Assembly (NCBI GenBank): GCA_946612455.1
Contig: CAMOER010000027.1
Span: forward strand, 1 to 35,244
Direction: 5' to 3'
Length of the DNA: 35,244 nt
Source: UBA3305 sp002373555
Lineage (GTDB): Bacteria > Bacillota > Clostridia > Lachnospirales > Lachnospiraceae
The notes under the pieces: model-generated
What the model saw: the letters and a program-made list of their open reading frames with translations, nothing else
Told to the model about the DNA's origin: nothing
The model's database searches: none
Position numbers and translations under genes: made by a program
Shown here: positions 14,800 to 22,719 of the stretch, piece by piece
Layout of the letters: the number at the start of each line of letters is the position of its first letter
How positions within the stretch are numbered: position 1 is the first letter of the stretch

Positions 14800-17700
14800 T
14801 CACGCGTTCGGCTGCTTCTTCATGTTATAGATCCCGCAGCCGTTGCGGCCAGCCTCTTTTACTTTATACAATGCGCTGTCAGCGTCCTTGAAAATATCGC
14901 CCTGCGGTTCCTCCCTGTCGGAAAATGCCACGCCCACGGAAAGTGAAACCGGCGGCAGATCATCCTTCGGATTCTGCAGATTCTCGTTGATCTGCGTCAT
15001 TTTGTTCAGAACAAGCTGGCTCATGGAGCTGTTGACACGTGTCATGATGACCGCAAATTCGTCGCCGCCGAGTCTGCAGATGATATCGACGGAACGGAAT
15101 GCATGCTTCAGGAGATCCGCAACGCGTTTCAGCACACGGTCGCCCACAGCATGTCCGTAAGTGTCATTCACTTCCTTGAAATAGTCGACGTCGATCAGAA
15201 TGAGCGCGATATGCGCCGTATCCACGCTCTCCATCAGCATATCGTACGCGCCGCGGTTGAACAGACCGGTCAGCGCGTCGTGAGAGGCTGCATGGCTCAG
15301 CTTCTCTCTGGCCTCTACATTTTCCTTCAGGATCGAATTATAGGTTCTCGCGACGAAACGCATCTCCTCCGCGCCCACGGGTTCCATGGGCTTCTGACTG
15401 CGCATCATTTCGACCATCTTTGTGAGCGGCTGCCGGATCTGCCCGCTGATGAAGATGACCATGGTGAGCACGATCAGCAGGAACAGGACCGTCAGCGCGG
15501 TCTGAAGATTCGTGAAGACAGACATTCTGGCGGACGCCGCTTCCAGTTCATGACTGGAATCACGGATCAGCCGCTGGGTGCATTCATTGACATTCTCCCG
15601 GATCTTGTCCTTAGAATGCATGTAGCTGTTGCCGAAGACGAGATTCTGGGCGCGGTGCATCATCTCATCCGGCGTTAGCGCCAGCTCTTCCGGCGGGAGC
15701 TCCACATCCTCAAGCACGGCAGGGATATCCAGATCCTCATACTCACCGGCCGCCAGCGTCAGCTTCATTGCGTGATATTCCACCTCCAGAAGCTCATTCG
15801 AGAGCGACAGCGCCGTGCTCAGGCTGTCGAGCGCGCTCTTGTCGCGGCCCTCCAGCAGTTCCTCCATCTCCTCTACCGCACGGTCTCTTGTACGTGTAAC
15901 ATCGACTTCCTCGAAGAAATCATTCAGATAACTCTCTTCTCCGGTGACGACGAAGCAGCGAACACGGTCGGTCAGATAATCGGAACCTGCTTCCATGTTG
16001 GAGGCGGCAAACTGCGCAGCGATGTACCGGTCGCTCGCCTGCTCCATGTGCCGGTAGCCTCTCGCGACAAAAAGGTCGGAGACGAAAAGCGCCAGAGCAA
16101 CGATCAGCGCAACAATGATGAAAAATGTATTCGCCGTACGCAGATGCATGCCGCCGTGATTTTCCTGTATGTCAAAGTTCGGCGCAGGCACATGCTCCGG
16201 TTTCTTGTTTTTATCACCTACGATCTGCGCTTCGATCTTCTTTACGGCATCGTCGACGCCCTTTTGCTGTTCGGCTTTTTCAACTTCCTTGCGCTGCAGG
16301 ATGAACGGCTCGAAATCCTTCGCCGGCACCGGTTTCGAGAAGAAATATCCCTGTACGAAATCGCACTTCAGCTTCTTCAGGGCGCTCAGCTCCGCCTCGG
16401 TCTCCACGCCTTCTGCGATCACGGGCACATGCAGATAATCCGCGATCTCCATGATCACCTCGACCATGCGGGTGCTGCCGCCGGGCTTGAAAGCGCTCTG
16501 GATAAATCCCCGGTCCAGCTTCAGCGCATCCAGCGGGAGCTGCGAGAGGATGTTCAGTGAGGAGTAGCCGGTCCCGAAATCATCCATTTCGATCTGGAAA
16601 CCCATTTCCCTGAGCTCATGCACTTTTTTAATGATCTGATCCGTGCCGTCCGTATAGGCGGATTCGGTGACCTCCAGCAGAAGATCCTCGCTCGTCAGTC
16701 CGTATTCCTTCAGGATCCCCTCCAGGTTCGGGATCAGGTTCGGATCGTACAGATCGACCCTGGATACATTCACGGAGACCGGTACGGAATAGCCGAAACG
16801 CTCTTTCCAGTCCCGGATCTGCGCCGCGGTCTCTCTCCAGACATACTTATCCAGCTCGGTGATCATGCCGTTGTTTTCAAAAAGCGGGATGAACGCGCCC
16901 GGGCTGATGAAGCCCAGTTCCGGGTGGATCCAGCGAACCAGCGCTTCGGCGCTCCCGAGAACGGGCGTGTCCGGCCTGACATCGAACTTCGGCTGGTAAA
17001 ATACCTGGAACTGTTTATCATTGATCGCGGAACGGAAGCTCTCGACCAGCTGCTCGGAAAACAGTTCCCGTTCGTGCATCTCGCTGTCATAGAAGCCGAT
17101 CGTCTTTGTCACATTGCCCTTGACGGTGTCGGCTGCCATTTTCGCGCGGTCAAAACGCCGCTCGATATCGATCGTTTTATCCGTGTTCGGATAAACGCCC
17201 ATACGGATGCGGACCCTGTTGTCGGAAGCATCGTCTTCCTTCAGCACGACGGAAGCCGCTTCCACGATATCCCTCGGATCCTCGCGGTGCGGGCAGTAGA
17301 TCAGGAAGGTGTCCGACTCCCGGCGGCACACGATCCCGCCGGTCTTATTGACCTTCTCCCGCAGGCTCGCAGCGATCCGTTTCAGCACATCGTCGCCATG
17401 GCTCTTTCCGTAGCGTTCGTTGATCGTGCGGAAATGGTTCACGTCAAGCAGAATGGCATCCGTCTCGGCATCTGCATGGAAGCGGTCGAACTGCGCGGCA
17501 TAACGGTAGAAATATCCCTTATTGTAAAGGCCGGTCAGCGGATCGCGCTCTGTCTGGCTGATGATATCCCGATCTTCCGAGAGCTCGATCGTACGCATAA
17601 CGCGGGCGTGGATGACTTCCGGCGCCGGATAGGGTTTGGGAATGAAATCGATCGCGCCGAGATTCAGGCTCTCGACCTCCATGCTTCTGTCGGAGGTGAT

Positions 17701-17982
17701 CACGATCACCGGAATGCGCGCGAGATCGATATCCTCCTTGCAGAGCTTCAGGACTTCCAGGCCGGTCATTTCCGGCATGAGGATATCGAGAAGCACGAGC
17801 GCAAGCGTGTGCCGGTTGGCACGGATCAGTTCGATCGCCTGCTTTCCGTTTTCGGCATAGATCACTTCGTATTCACTCCCGAGGATCATGCCGAGCAGCT
17901 CGCGGTTGACGGCTTCGTCTTCCGCGATCAGGATCTGCCGTCTGGCATCCGGGGAATACATTTTTTCGTTTATTGGTGACAT
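14800..17982 (-). CDS. REC-GGDEF(degenerate)-EAL-TM sensor-GGDEF bifunctional c-di-GMP protein
   Basis: A 1060-residue membrane protein with cytoplasmic ends. The start at 17982 has AGGAG seven bases upstream; the frame to 18030 lacks a site. Order: receiver domain (about 16-125) with phospho-acceptor Asp66 (LLDILMP) and Lys116; GGDEF-like domain (about 145-300) in which the signature is RRESDTF (220-226), so inactive; EAL phosphodiesterase domain (about 310-565) with EALVRW at 346 and DDFGTGYSSL at 467-476, both intact; helix 618-640; extracytoplasmic sensor part (about 641-822); helix about 826-847; linker; and a second GGDEF domain with GGDEF at 972-976 and an RxxD inhibitory site (963-966) five residues before it, predicted to be an active diguanylate cyclase. 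It could both make and degrade c-di-GMP under opposite inputs. It heads the operon with the SARP gene. Confidence 0.92.
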   Translation of the reverse strand: MSPINEKMYSPDARRQILIAEDEAVNRELLGMILGSEYEVIYAENGKQAIELIRANRHTLALVLLDILMPEMTGLEVLKLCKEDIDLARIPVIVITSDRSMEVESLNLGAIDFIPKPYPAPEVIHARVMRTIELSEDRDIISQTERDPLTGLYNKGYFYRYAAQFDRFHADAETDAILLDVNHFRTINERYGKSHGDDVLKRIAASLREKVNKTGGIVCRRESDTFLIYCPHREDPRDIVEAASVVLKEDDASDNRVRIRMGVYPNTDKTIDIERRFDRAKMAADTVKGNVTKTIGFYDSEMHERELFSEQLVESFRSAINDKQFQVFYQPKFDVRPDTPVLGSAEALVRWIHPELGFISPGAFIPLFENNGMITELDKYVWRETAAQIRDWKERFGYSVPVSVNVSRVDLYDPNLIPNLEGILKEYGLTSEDLLLEVTESAYTDGTDQIIKKVHELREMGFQIEMDDFGTGYSSLNILSQLPLDALKLDRGFIQSAFKPGGSTRMVEVIMEIADYLHVPVIAEGVETEAELSALKKLKCDFVQGYFFSKPVPAKDFEPFILQRKEVEKAEQQKGVDDAVKKIEAQIVGDKNKKPEHVPAPNFDIQENHGGMHLRTANTFFIIVALIVALALFVSDLFVARGYRHMEQASDRYIAAQFAASNMEAGSDYLTDRVRCFVVTGEESYLNDFFEEVDVTRTRDRAVEEMEELLEGRDKSALDSLSTALSLSNELLEVEYHAMKLTLAAGEYEDLDIPAVLEDVELPPEELALTPDEMMHRAQNLVFGNSYMHSKDKIRENVNECTQRLIRDSSHELEAASARMSVFTNLQTALTVLFLLIVLTMVIFISGQIRQPLTKMVEMMRSQKPMEPVGAEEMRFVARTYNSILKENVEAREKLSHAASHDALTGLFNRGAYDMLMESVDTAHIALILIDVDYFKEVNDTYGHAVGDRVLKRVADLLKHAFRSVDIICRLGGDEFAVIMTRVNSSMSQLVLNKMTQINENLQNPKDDLPPVSLSVGVAFSDREEPQGDIFKDADSALYKVKEAGRNGCGIYNMKKQPNA

Positions 17983-18054
17983 TGTGGTTCTCCTATATAT
18001 TCCGGAGCAGGGGGCATGTCCCTGTCCCACATCAAAAGATACTTTCTCATGATA

Positions 18055-18083
18055 ACTATAACAATTCCTGCATCCACCGTCAA
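18055..18083 (-). promoter_or_regulatory. Promoter of the c-di-GMP/SARP operon
   Basis: Minus-strand TTGACG (18078-18083), a 17-base spacer and TATAGT (18055-18060). The leader is about 65 bases and too short for a GEMM riboswitch. Confidence 0.8.
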
Positions 18084-18156
18084 GAGAAAGCAGCGTAACC
18101 GGTTAGATTTCTTGTTCTTTTGTCGTCAAAACCCGTGCCGGCCTTCCGGAAGATAT

Positions 18157-18186
18157 AAAAAAAGGACAGGGGCTGCCCCCTGTCCT
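18157..18186 (-). terminator. Terminator of the phosphohexomutase gene
   Basis: Stem 18163-18172 with 18177-18186 (10 bp, 4-base loop), followed on the minus strand by seven Ts, just past the stop at 18200. Confidence 0.9.
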
Positions 18187-18199
18187 GAGTAAAATTCCA

Positions 18200-19882
18200 T
18201 TATGCCAGGATCGGCTTGATCGCCTCGGCCAGCGCGTCTTTCTCCGCCTGCGCCTCCGCGAGATCCTTTCCGAGTGTTGTGAAGTATGTCTTGATCTTCG
18301 GCTCTGTGCCGGAAGGTCTCACGACTACCGTCGCGCCGTCCTCCAGACCGTAGATCAGCACGTTTGCCTTCGGCAGTCCGGTCTCCTCGGGCTTCGCATA
18401 GTCCGTCGCCTTTACGACCTTCCTGCCGGCGAATTCCGCGGGCGGGCACTCTCTGAGGCCGTTCATGATGCCGGCCATCTTGTCCATGCCGGACAGTCCC
18501 GGGAACTCAAAGCTGTCGACCTTGTTGAGATAACGGCCGTACTGTGCGTAGATCTCCTCCAGGCGCTCCTTGATGGAAGAGCCGATCGAACGATAGTAAG
18601 CAGCCATCTCGCAGATCAGCATCGATCCCACGATCGCATCCTTATCTCTTACATACGGTCCCGCCAGATAGCCGTAGCTCTCTTCGAAGCCGAAGATGAA
18701 TCTGTCCTCTTCGCCCTTCTGCTCCAGGCCCAGGATCTGATCGCCGATCCATTTGAAGCCGGTCAGAACATTGCGCATCTCGATTCCGTAATGGGCTGCG
18801 ACCGCATCCGCCAGCGGCGTGGAAACGATGGATTTCACCGCGACCGGATTCTTCGGCATGGTGCCTTTTTCGATCCTGCCGGCGCAGATGTAGTCGAGCA
18901 GCAGCACGCCCATCTCATTTCCGCTGACCAGCTCATAAGAGCCGTCCGGGCACTTCATGGCGATGCCGACACGGTCCGCATCGGGGTCGGTCGCGAGCAT
19001 CAGATCCGCGCCGGTCTCCTTTGCAAGCTCCAGGCCCTTCTCCAGTGCGGCATAGATCTCGGGGTTCGGATAGGAGCAGGTGGTGAAGTAGCCGTTCGGG
19101 TACTCCTGCTCGGGAACGATCGTGATATCCGTGATGCCCATATCCTTCAGCACGCGGGTGACCGGGACCAGGCCGGTGCCGTTGAGCGGTGAATAGACAA
19201 GCTTCAGGCCGGCGGTCTTGCAGAGACCGGGTCTTACCTGGCATGCTTCGATCGCGGCGTACAGCGCTTCCTTGCAGTCGTCGCCGACGAACTTGATCAG
19301 GCCCTTCTCCACGCCTTCTGCAAAGCTCATGTACTTCGCGCCTGTCAGCACATCCGTCTTCTGGATCGAATCGTAAACAACTGCTGCGGCATCATCTGTC
19401 ATCTGGCAGCCGTCCGGGCCGTAAGCTTTATAACCATTATACTGTGCCGGGTTATGGGAAGCCGTCACCATGATGCCGGCATTGCATTTATAAAAACGTG
19501 TCGCAAACGAAAGCGCCGGAACAGGCATCAGCTCGTCATAGATCCGTACCTTGATGCCGTTGGCAGCCAGCACGCCGGCAGCGTCTCTGGCAAAATTCCA
19601 GCCCTTCAGGCGGCTGTCATAGCTGATGGCCACGGTCTGCGTGCCGCCCTGCGTCTTCACCCAGTCGGCAACGCCCTGCGTCGCCTGGCGGACGACCCAG
19701 ATATTCATTCTGTTCGTGCCGGCGCCGAGTGTGCCGCGAAGTCCGGCGGTACCGAATTTCAGCGCGACAGCGAATCTTTCCTTGATCGCGTCATCATCGC
19801 CTTCGATCTTACGGAGTTCCGTGCCGAGATCCACATCCAGCAGATCAGCGGCGAGCCAGCGTTTGTATTCATCCTGATACAT
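18200..19882 (-). CDS. pgcA: Phosphoglucomutase/phosphomannomutase (alpha-D-phosphohexomutase)
   Basis: Cytoplasmic enzyme that interconverts hexose 1- and 6-phosphates, feeding UDP-glucose and cell-envelope glycan synthesis. All four signatures are present: the phosphoserine loop TASHNPAQYNGYKAYGPDG (Ser142), the metal loop DPDADRVGIA, the sugar-binding region GFEESYGYLAG and the phosphate-binding loop RPSGTEPKIKTYF near the C-terminus. The length of 560 residues fits the long Gram-positive PgcA type. The start at 19882 (MYQDEYKRW) is preferred because GGATGG lies a few bases upstream; an in-frame ATG at 19894 sits directly on the AAAGGA site. It is monocistronic, with its own promoter and terminator. 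The specific sugar preference cannot be read from sequence. Confidence 0.93.
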   Translation of the reverse strand: MYQDEYKRWLAADLLDVDLGTELRKIEGDDDAIKERFAVALKFGTAGLRGTLGAGTNRMNIWVVRQATQGVADWVKTQGGTQTVAISYDSRLKGWNFARDAAGVLAANGIKVRIYDELMPVPALSFATRFYKCNAGIMVTASHNPAQYNGYKAYGPDGCQMTDDAAAVVYDSIQKTDVLTGAKYMSFAEGVEKGLIKFVGDDCKEALYAAIEACQVRPGLCKTAGLKLVYSPLNGTGLVPVTRVLKDMGITDITIVPEQEYPNGYFTTCSYPNPEIYAALEKGLELAKETGADLMLATDPDADRVGIAMKCPDGSYELVSGNEMGVLLLDYICAGRIEKGTMPKNPVAVKSIVSTPLADAVAAHYGIEMRNVLTGFKWIGDQILGLEQKGEEDRFIFGFEESYGYLAGPYVRDKDAIVGSMLICEMAAYYRSIGSSIKERLEEIYAQYGRYLNKVDSFEFPGLSGMDKMAGIMNGLRECPPAEFAGRKVVKATDYAKPEETGLPKANVLIYGLEDGATVVVRPSGTEPKIKTYFTTLGKDLAEAQAEKDALAEAIKPILA

Positions 19883-19922
19883 GTTCCATCCCATCCTTTT
19901 CTTATCCTTATGTTAGTGCCTC

Positions 19923-19973
19923 TTAACACTATAGTATAGATTACCCGATTATGCGCAATATCTCAAGTGTTAA
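19923..19973 (-). promoter_or_regulatory. Phosphohexomutase promoter inside an inverted repeat
   Basis: Two overlapping candidates on the minus strand: TTGAGA (19961-19966)-17-TAATCT (19938-19943), and TTGCGC (19953-19958)-16-TACTAT (19931-19936). Both sit between exact 8-bp inverted repeats TTAACACT (19923-19930) and AGTGTTAA (19966-19973), which could be operator halves. Confidence 0.5.
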
Positions 19974-19996
19974 AATTACAGATCTGTAAAACGATC

Positions 19997-20884
19997 TCAA
20001 TCCTCCCGCCGGTCGCCCCAGAAGAACACCGCGATCGTCCCCGGACCGGTGTGGCTGCCGATCGTCGCACCGATCGGATAGATCTGCACCTTTCCGTCAA
20101 GCTCCGGAAAGCGCGCTTCGATCATGCCGGCGATCTCGGCCGCCTGTTCCTCTCTCAGCGACTGGCAGATGTAGCATTTCCCATTGTAGGCTTTGCCACC
20201 CTGCGCATGTGCCTCCATCACATCCACGGTTCTCTGCATCACCTTCTTCACCCCGCGGATCTTCTCCCGCGGAGTCAGACGTCCCTGATGATCCACATTC
20301 AGCAGCGGACAGATAGACAGCAGCTGTCCGACCATGCCTGCCGTCTTCGAGACCCGGCCGCCGCGGATAAAATACGTAAGATCGTTCGTGTAGAACCAGT
20401 GATGCAGCCGGCGCTTGTTGTCTTCTGCCCATGCATAAAGATCCTCGATCCCCATCCCGCCGTCTCTCAGATCGGCCAGCTTGTCCATAAGCAGGCCGTA
20501 ACCGCTCGAGGCAGCGAGCGAATCCACAACAAGGATCTTCCTGTCCGGATACAGCTCGGCCAGATCCTCTTTCGCGATCATGGCGGACTGGTAGGTGCCG
20601 GAAATACCGGACGACAGCGTGACATGCAGGATATCCAGCCCCTGCTCCAGATATTTCTTCCAGAAATCCGTGTACTCGGCGACAGACACCTGCGATGTCT
20701 TCGTATCCGCGCCGGCATCCATTCTGCGGAACAGTTCTTCCGGCGGCATGCTCGCGCCGCAGTCGTCGAGATACTCGACGCCGTCCAGTTCAAAATGGAA
20801 ATAAACTACCTGAATGTTTCTCTTTTCAAAGTGCTCTTTCGACAGATCTGCGGTAGAGCAGCAGGTCAGTACATAATTATTCAT
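19997..20884 (-). CDS. DegV family fatty-acid-binding protein
   Basis: Two-domain cytoplasmic protein that in this family binds a fatty acid and can deliver it to the FakA kinase. N-terminal DegV domain with CSTADLS near residue 9 and TLSSGISGTYQSA. The family-typical FIRGGRVSKTAGMVGQLLSICPLL follows in the middle, and the end carries IGSHTGPGTIAVFFWG; Ser and Thr in these boxes contact the lipid carboxylate in known structures. Length (295) is normal. The start at 20884 has GGAG about eleven bases upstream. It has its own promoter at 20941-20969. A 14-bp palindrome TTACAGATCTGTAA at 19976-19989 just past the stop may end the transcript weakly. No fakA gene is in the window. Confidence 0.93.
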   Translation of the reverse strand: MNNYVLTCCSTADLSKEHFEKRNIQVVYFHFELDGVEYLDDCGASMPPEELFRRMDAGADTKTSQVSVAEYTDFWKKYLEQGLDILHVTLSSGISGTYQSAMIAKEDLAELYPDRKILVVDSLAASSGYGLLMDKLADLRDGGMGIEDLYAWAEDNKRRLHHWFYTNDLTYFIRGGRVSKTAGMVGQLLSICPLLNVDHQGRLTPREKIRGVKKVMQRTVDVMEAHAQGGKAYNGKCYICQSLREEQAAEIAGMIEARFPELDGKVQIYPIGATIGSHTGPGTIAVFFWGDRRED

Positions 20885-20910
20885 ATAAATCTGTTCTCCG
20901 TATTAAAAAA

Positions 20911-20940
20911 GCCTGACGGCGTGTATAAACTTCGTCAGGC
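20911..20940 (-). terminator. Terminator nested between degV promoter and gene
   Basis: GCCTGACG/CGTCAGGC arms (20911-20918, 20933-20940) followed on the minus strand by six Ts. It ends transcripts of the antiporter gene. The -10 of the degV promoter abuts it at 20941, so transcripts started there would lack most of the first arm. Confidence 0.8.
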
Positions 20941-20969
20941 ATTATAACATGAACAGGCGGGACGGGCAA
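20941..20969 (-). promoter_or_regulatory. degV promoter
   Basis: Minus-strand TTGCCC (20964-20969), a 17-base spacer and TATAAT (20941-20946). The predicted start lies near 20934, inside the upstream terminator's first arm. Confidence 0.7.
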
Positions 20970-21025
20970 GGAAACTGGACGGCCCGCACGGCCTGATCCC
21001 CGCCGGCCTGCAGTGCCCTCCTCCG

Positions 21026-22315
21026 TTACGAAGCCGGACGGAACCGTTTCCTGTCTTTCTTGTCTTCGGGAACCGGCGCGATCTCGCCGGCTGCCTGCAG
21101 GGCGTTCCGCGTCATCAGCGGGCCCGCCAGCTCATAGATCAGAACGCCGAACAGCGTGACATTGCGGATGATCGTGCCGTCAAAAGCCCCCAGCGCCTGT
21201 GCCTGATTGCACATGCCAAGGGCAACGCCCGCCTGCGGCAGCAGTGTGATCCCCAGATATTTCCGCACATTCGCGTCACATCCCACGGCTGAACTGCTGA
21301 ACCGCGCACCGAAATACTTGCCCAGAGAACGGACCAGGATATAGACGACGCCGATCAGGACGTAGCTTACATTTTTAAAGACCGAAAGTTCCAGCGCCGC
21401 GCCGCTCAGCACGAAAAATGCTGCATTTAAAGGTGCGGTCCAGCGCTCTGCGCGGCCCATGATGTCCTCCGAGTACTCGCTCATGTTGCAGAACACAGTG
21501 CCCAGCATCATGCAGACCAGGAGCGAGGAGAAGGAAACCGTGGCCGGTCCGACCGGGATCTCCAGATAAGAAAGTGCGATCGTCATCAGCACAAAGGAAA
21601 TGGTCATTGACAGACGGTTGGAGTTGGAGAAAAAGAGCTTTTCAATCAGGGACAGCACGACACCCAGCGCAGCCCCCAGCAGCAGCGATGCCAGGATCTC
21701 CAGGACCGGATTCACGGCAATGGAGATCACATCGATATTTCCGCCCTGCATGGCCCGGGCAATGCCGAACGAAACGGAGAAGATCACCAGTCCCACGGCG
21801 TCATCCAGCGCCACGATCGGCAGCAGAAGCTTTGTCAGCGGCCCGTGCGCCTTGTACTGCCGGACCACCATCAGCGTGGCAGCCGGCGCCGTCGCGGATG
21901 CGATCGCACCGAGGACGATCGCCACGGTCAGCGGAAGGATCTCCTCTCCCAGCACAAAATGCAGCACTACCAGGACCACATCCACCAGGGCGGATGCGAC
22001 CACGGCCTGGAAAATTCCGATCAACGTTGCTGCGCGTCCGTTGTGTTTCAGCTCGCTCATCCGGAACTCGCTTCCGATGGCAAAGGCGATAAAGCCCAGG
22101 GCAGCCGTATTAACGACACCCACAGCCTGCACATCCTCCATCGTCACGAATCCGAGTCCGCGGATCCCCAGCCGACCGAGCCCGTACGGGCCGATCAGGA
22201 GGCCGGCGATCAGGAACGCCGTGACATCCGGGAAATTCAGCTTCATCAGCTTGAATACTCTGGTAAACATCAGCCCTGCGAACAGGGCGACTGCGATCGA
22301 CAAAAAGGTAACCAT
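21026..22315 (-). CDS. CPA2-type cation:proton antiporter (Kef/NapA-like)
   Basis: Integral membrane transporter with about 12-13 hydrophobic helices along its whole 429 residues, expected to exchange Na+ or K+ for protons. The paired acidic residues of electrogenic CPA2 exchangers are present in VALDDAVGLVIF (Asp171-Asp172), and the discontinuous-helix region ASATAPAATLMV (140-151) matches the family. The C-terminal cytoplasmic tail is short and has no RCK/KTN or TrkA-N domain. ATG 22315 (MVTFLSIA) is chosen because GAGGAG lies eleven bases upstream; a GTG at 22324 is only two bases from that site. It has its own promoter (22395-22422), and a strong leader hairpin precedes the gene. Ion specificity is not determinable. 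Confidence 0.88.
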   Translation of the reverse strand: MVTFLSIAVALFAGLMFTRVFKLMKLNFPDVTAFLIAGLLIGPYGLGRLGIRGLGFVTMEDVQAVGVVNTAALGFIAFAIGSEFRMSELKHNGRAATLIGIFQAVVASALVDVVLVVLHFVLGEEILPLTVAIVLGAIASATAPAATLMVVRQYKAHGPLTKLLLPIVALDDAVGLVIFSVSFGIARAMQGGNIDVISIAVNPVLEILASLLLGAALGVVLSLIEKLFFSNSNRLSMTISFVLMTIALSYLEIPVGPATVSFSSLLVCMMLGTVFCNMSEYSEDIMGRAERWTAPLNAAFFVLSGAALELSVFKNVSYVLIGVVYILVRSLGKYFGARFSSSAVGCDANVRKYLGITLLPQAGVALGMCNQAQALGAFDGTIIRNVTLFGVLIYELAGPLMTRNALQAAGEIAPVPEDKKDRKRFRPAS

Positions 22316-22344
22316 TTCCGGCACATCTCCTCTTCAAAAACATG

Positions 22345-22390
22345 AAAACGATCTGCCGGAACCATACAGCAAAGTCCGGGCAGACCGTTT
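22345..22390 (-). promoter_or_regulatory. Leader hairpin of the antiporter mRNA
   Basis: Arms 22345-22360 and 22375-22390 pair over about 16 positions with one bulge and one G:T-type mismatch (AACGATCTGCCGGA with TCCGGGCAGACCGTT). The stem begins directly after the predicted start site and is followed on the minus strand by CATGTTTTTG, which could act as a weak terminator or attenuator. Confidence 0.6.
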
Positions 22391-22394
22391 GTCT

Positions 22395-22422
22395 ATTATA
22401 GTGTGTGTTGTCGGAAATGCAA
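22395..22422 (-). promoter_or_regulatory. Antiporter promoter
   Basis: Minus-strand TTGCAT (22417-22422), a 16-base spacer and consensus TATAAT (22395-22400). Confidence 0.75.
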
Positions 22423-22426
22423 GCAG

Positions 22427-22454
22427 AAAAAACGGCGCTGTTCAGAGCGCCGTT
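22427..22454 (-). terminator. Terminator behind the rubredoxin remnant
   Basis: Perfect 9-bp stem AACGGCGCT/AGCGCCGTT (22431-22439, 22446-22454) followed on the minus strand by six Ts. It lies 25 bases past the remnant's stop, so it is probably the original rubredoxin terminator. Confidence 0.85.
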
Positions 22455-22479
22455 CTTACAGGATGCAGTAAAATGATCC

Positions 22480-22578
22480 TTACGCTTTATTGAATTTCTC
22501 CTTCGGCTGTCTGCAGCGCGGGCACTTCCAGTCATCCGGAAGATCTTCGAAGGCCACACCGTCGTGCTCCGCGGGATC
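22480..22578 (-). pseudogene. 5'-truncated rubredoxin
   Basis: The minus-strand frame ending at TAA 22480-22482 reads DPAEHDGVAFEDLPDDWK, then CPRCRQPKEKFNKA. This is the C-terminal half of rubredoxin, including the second iron-binding CPxC pair. The N-terminal half with the first CxxC is missing: four codons before this segment an in-frame TGA occurs (near 22585), and no matching sequence follows further upstream. Intact rubredoxin is about 52-54 residues; only about 32 remain. With two of four Fe ligands lost it cannot form the normal site. The terminator behind it is intact. Confidence 0.85.
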
Positions 22579-22631
22579 CTGCGTTCATTGCAGCAGGGCG
22601 TTTCCATACCGAATTTGCTTTTTCCATACAA

Positions 22632-22660
22632 TAGACAGTTTTTTAATCCTGATGTATACT
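22632..22660 (+). promoter_or_regulatory. Promoter of the CARF nuclease gene
   Basis: TAGACA (22632-22637), a 17-base spacer and TATACT (22655-22660), about 60 bases before the start codon and directly after the rubredoxin break. Confidence 0.75.
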
Positions 22661-22719
22661 TTTTTATAAACCATGCTGCGGATCCATGATCCTGCGAATC
22701 CCCGGAGGCGAAGCTTGCG

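Noticed and set aside
16618..17979. 453-codon open frame on the plus strand
   Set aside because: Antisense shadow of the EAL/GGDEF gene; the minus-strand frame has all catalytic motifs.
17983..18054. c-di-GMP (GEMM) riboswitch before the c-di-GMP enzyme gene
   Set aside because: The leader is about 65 bases and lacks the conserved GEMM core.
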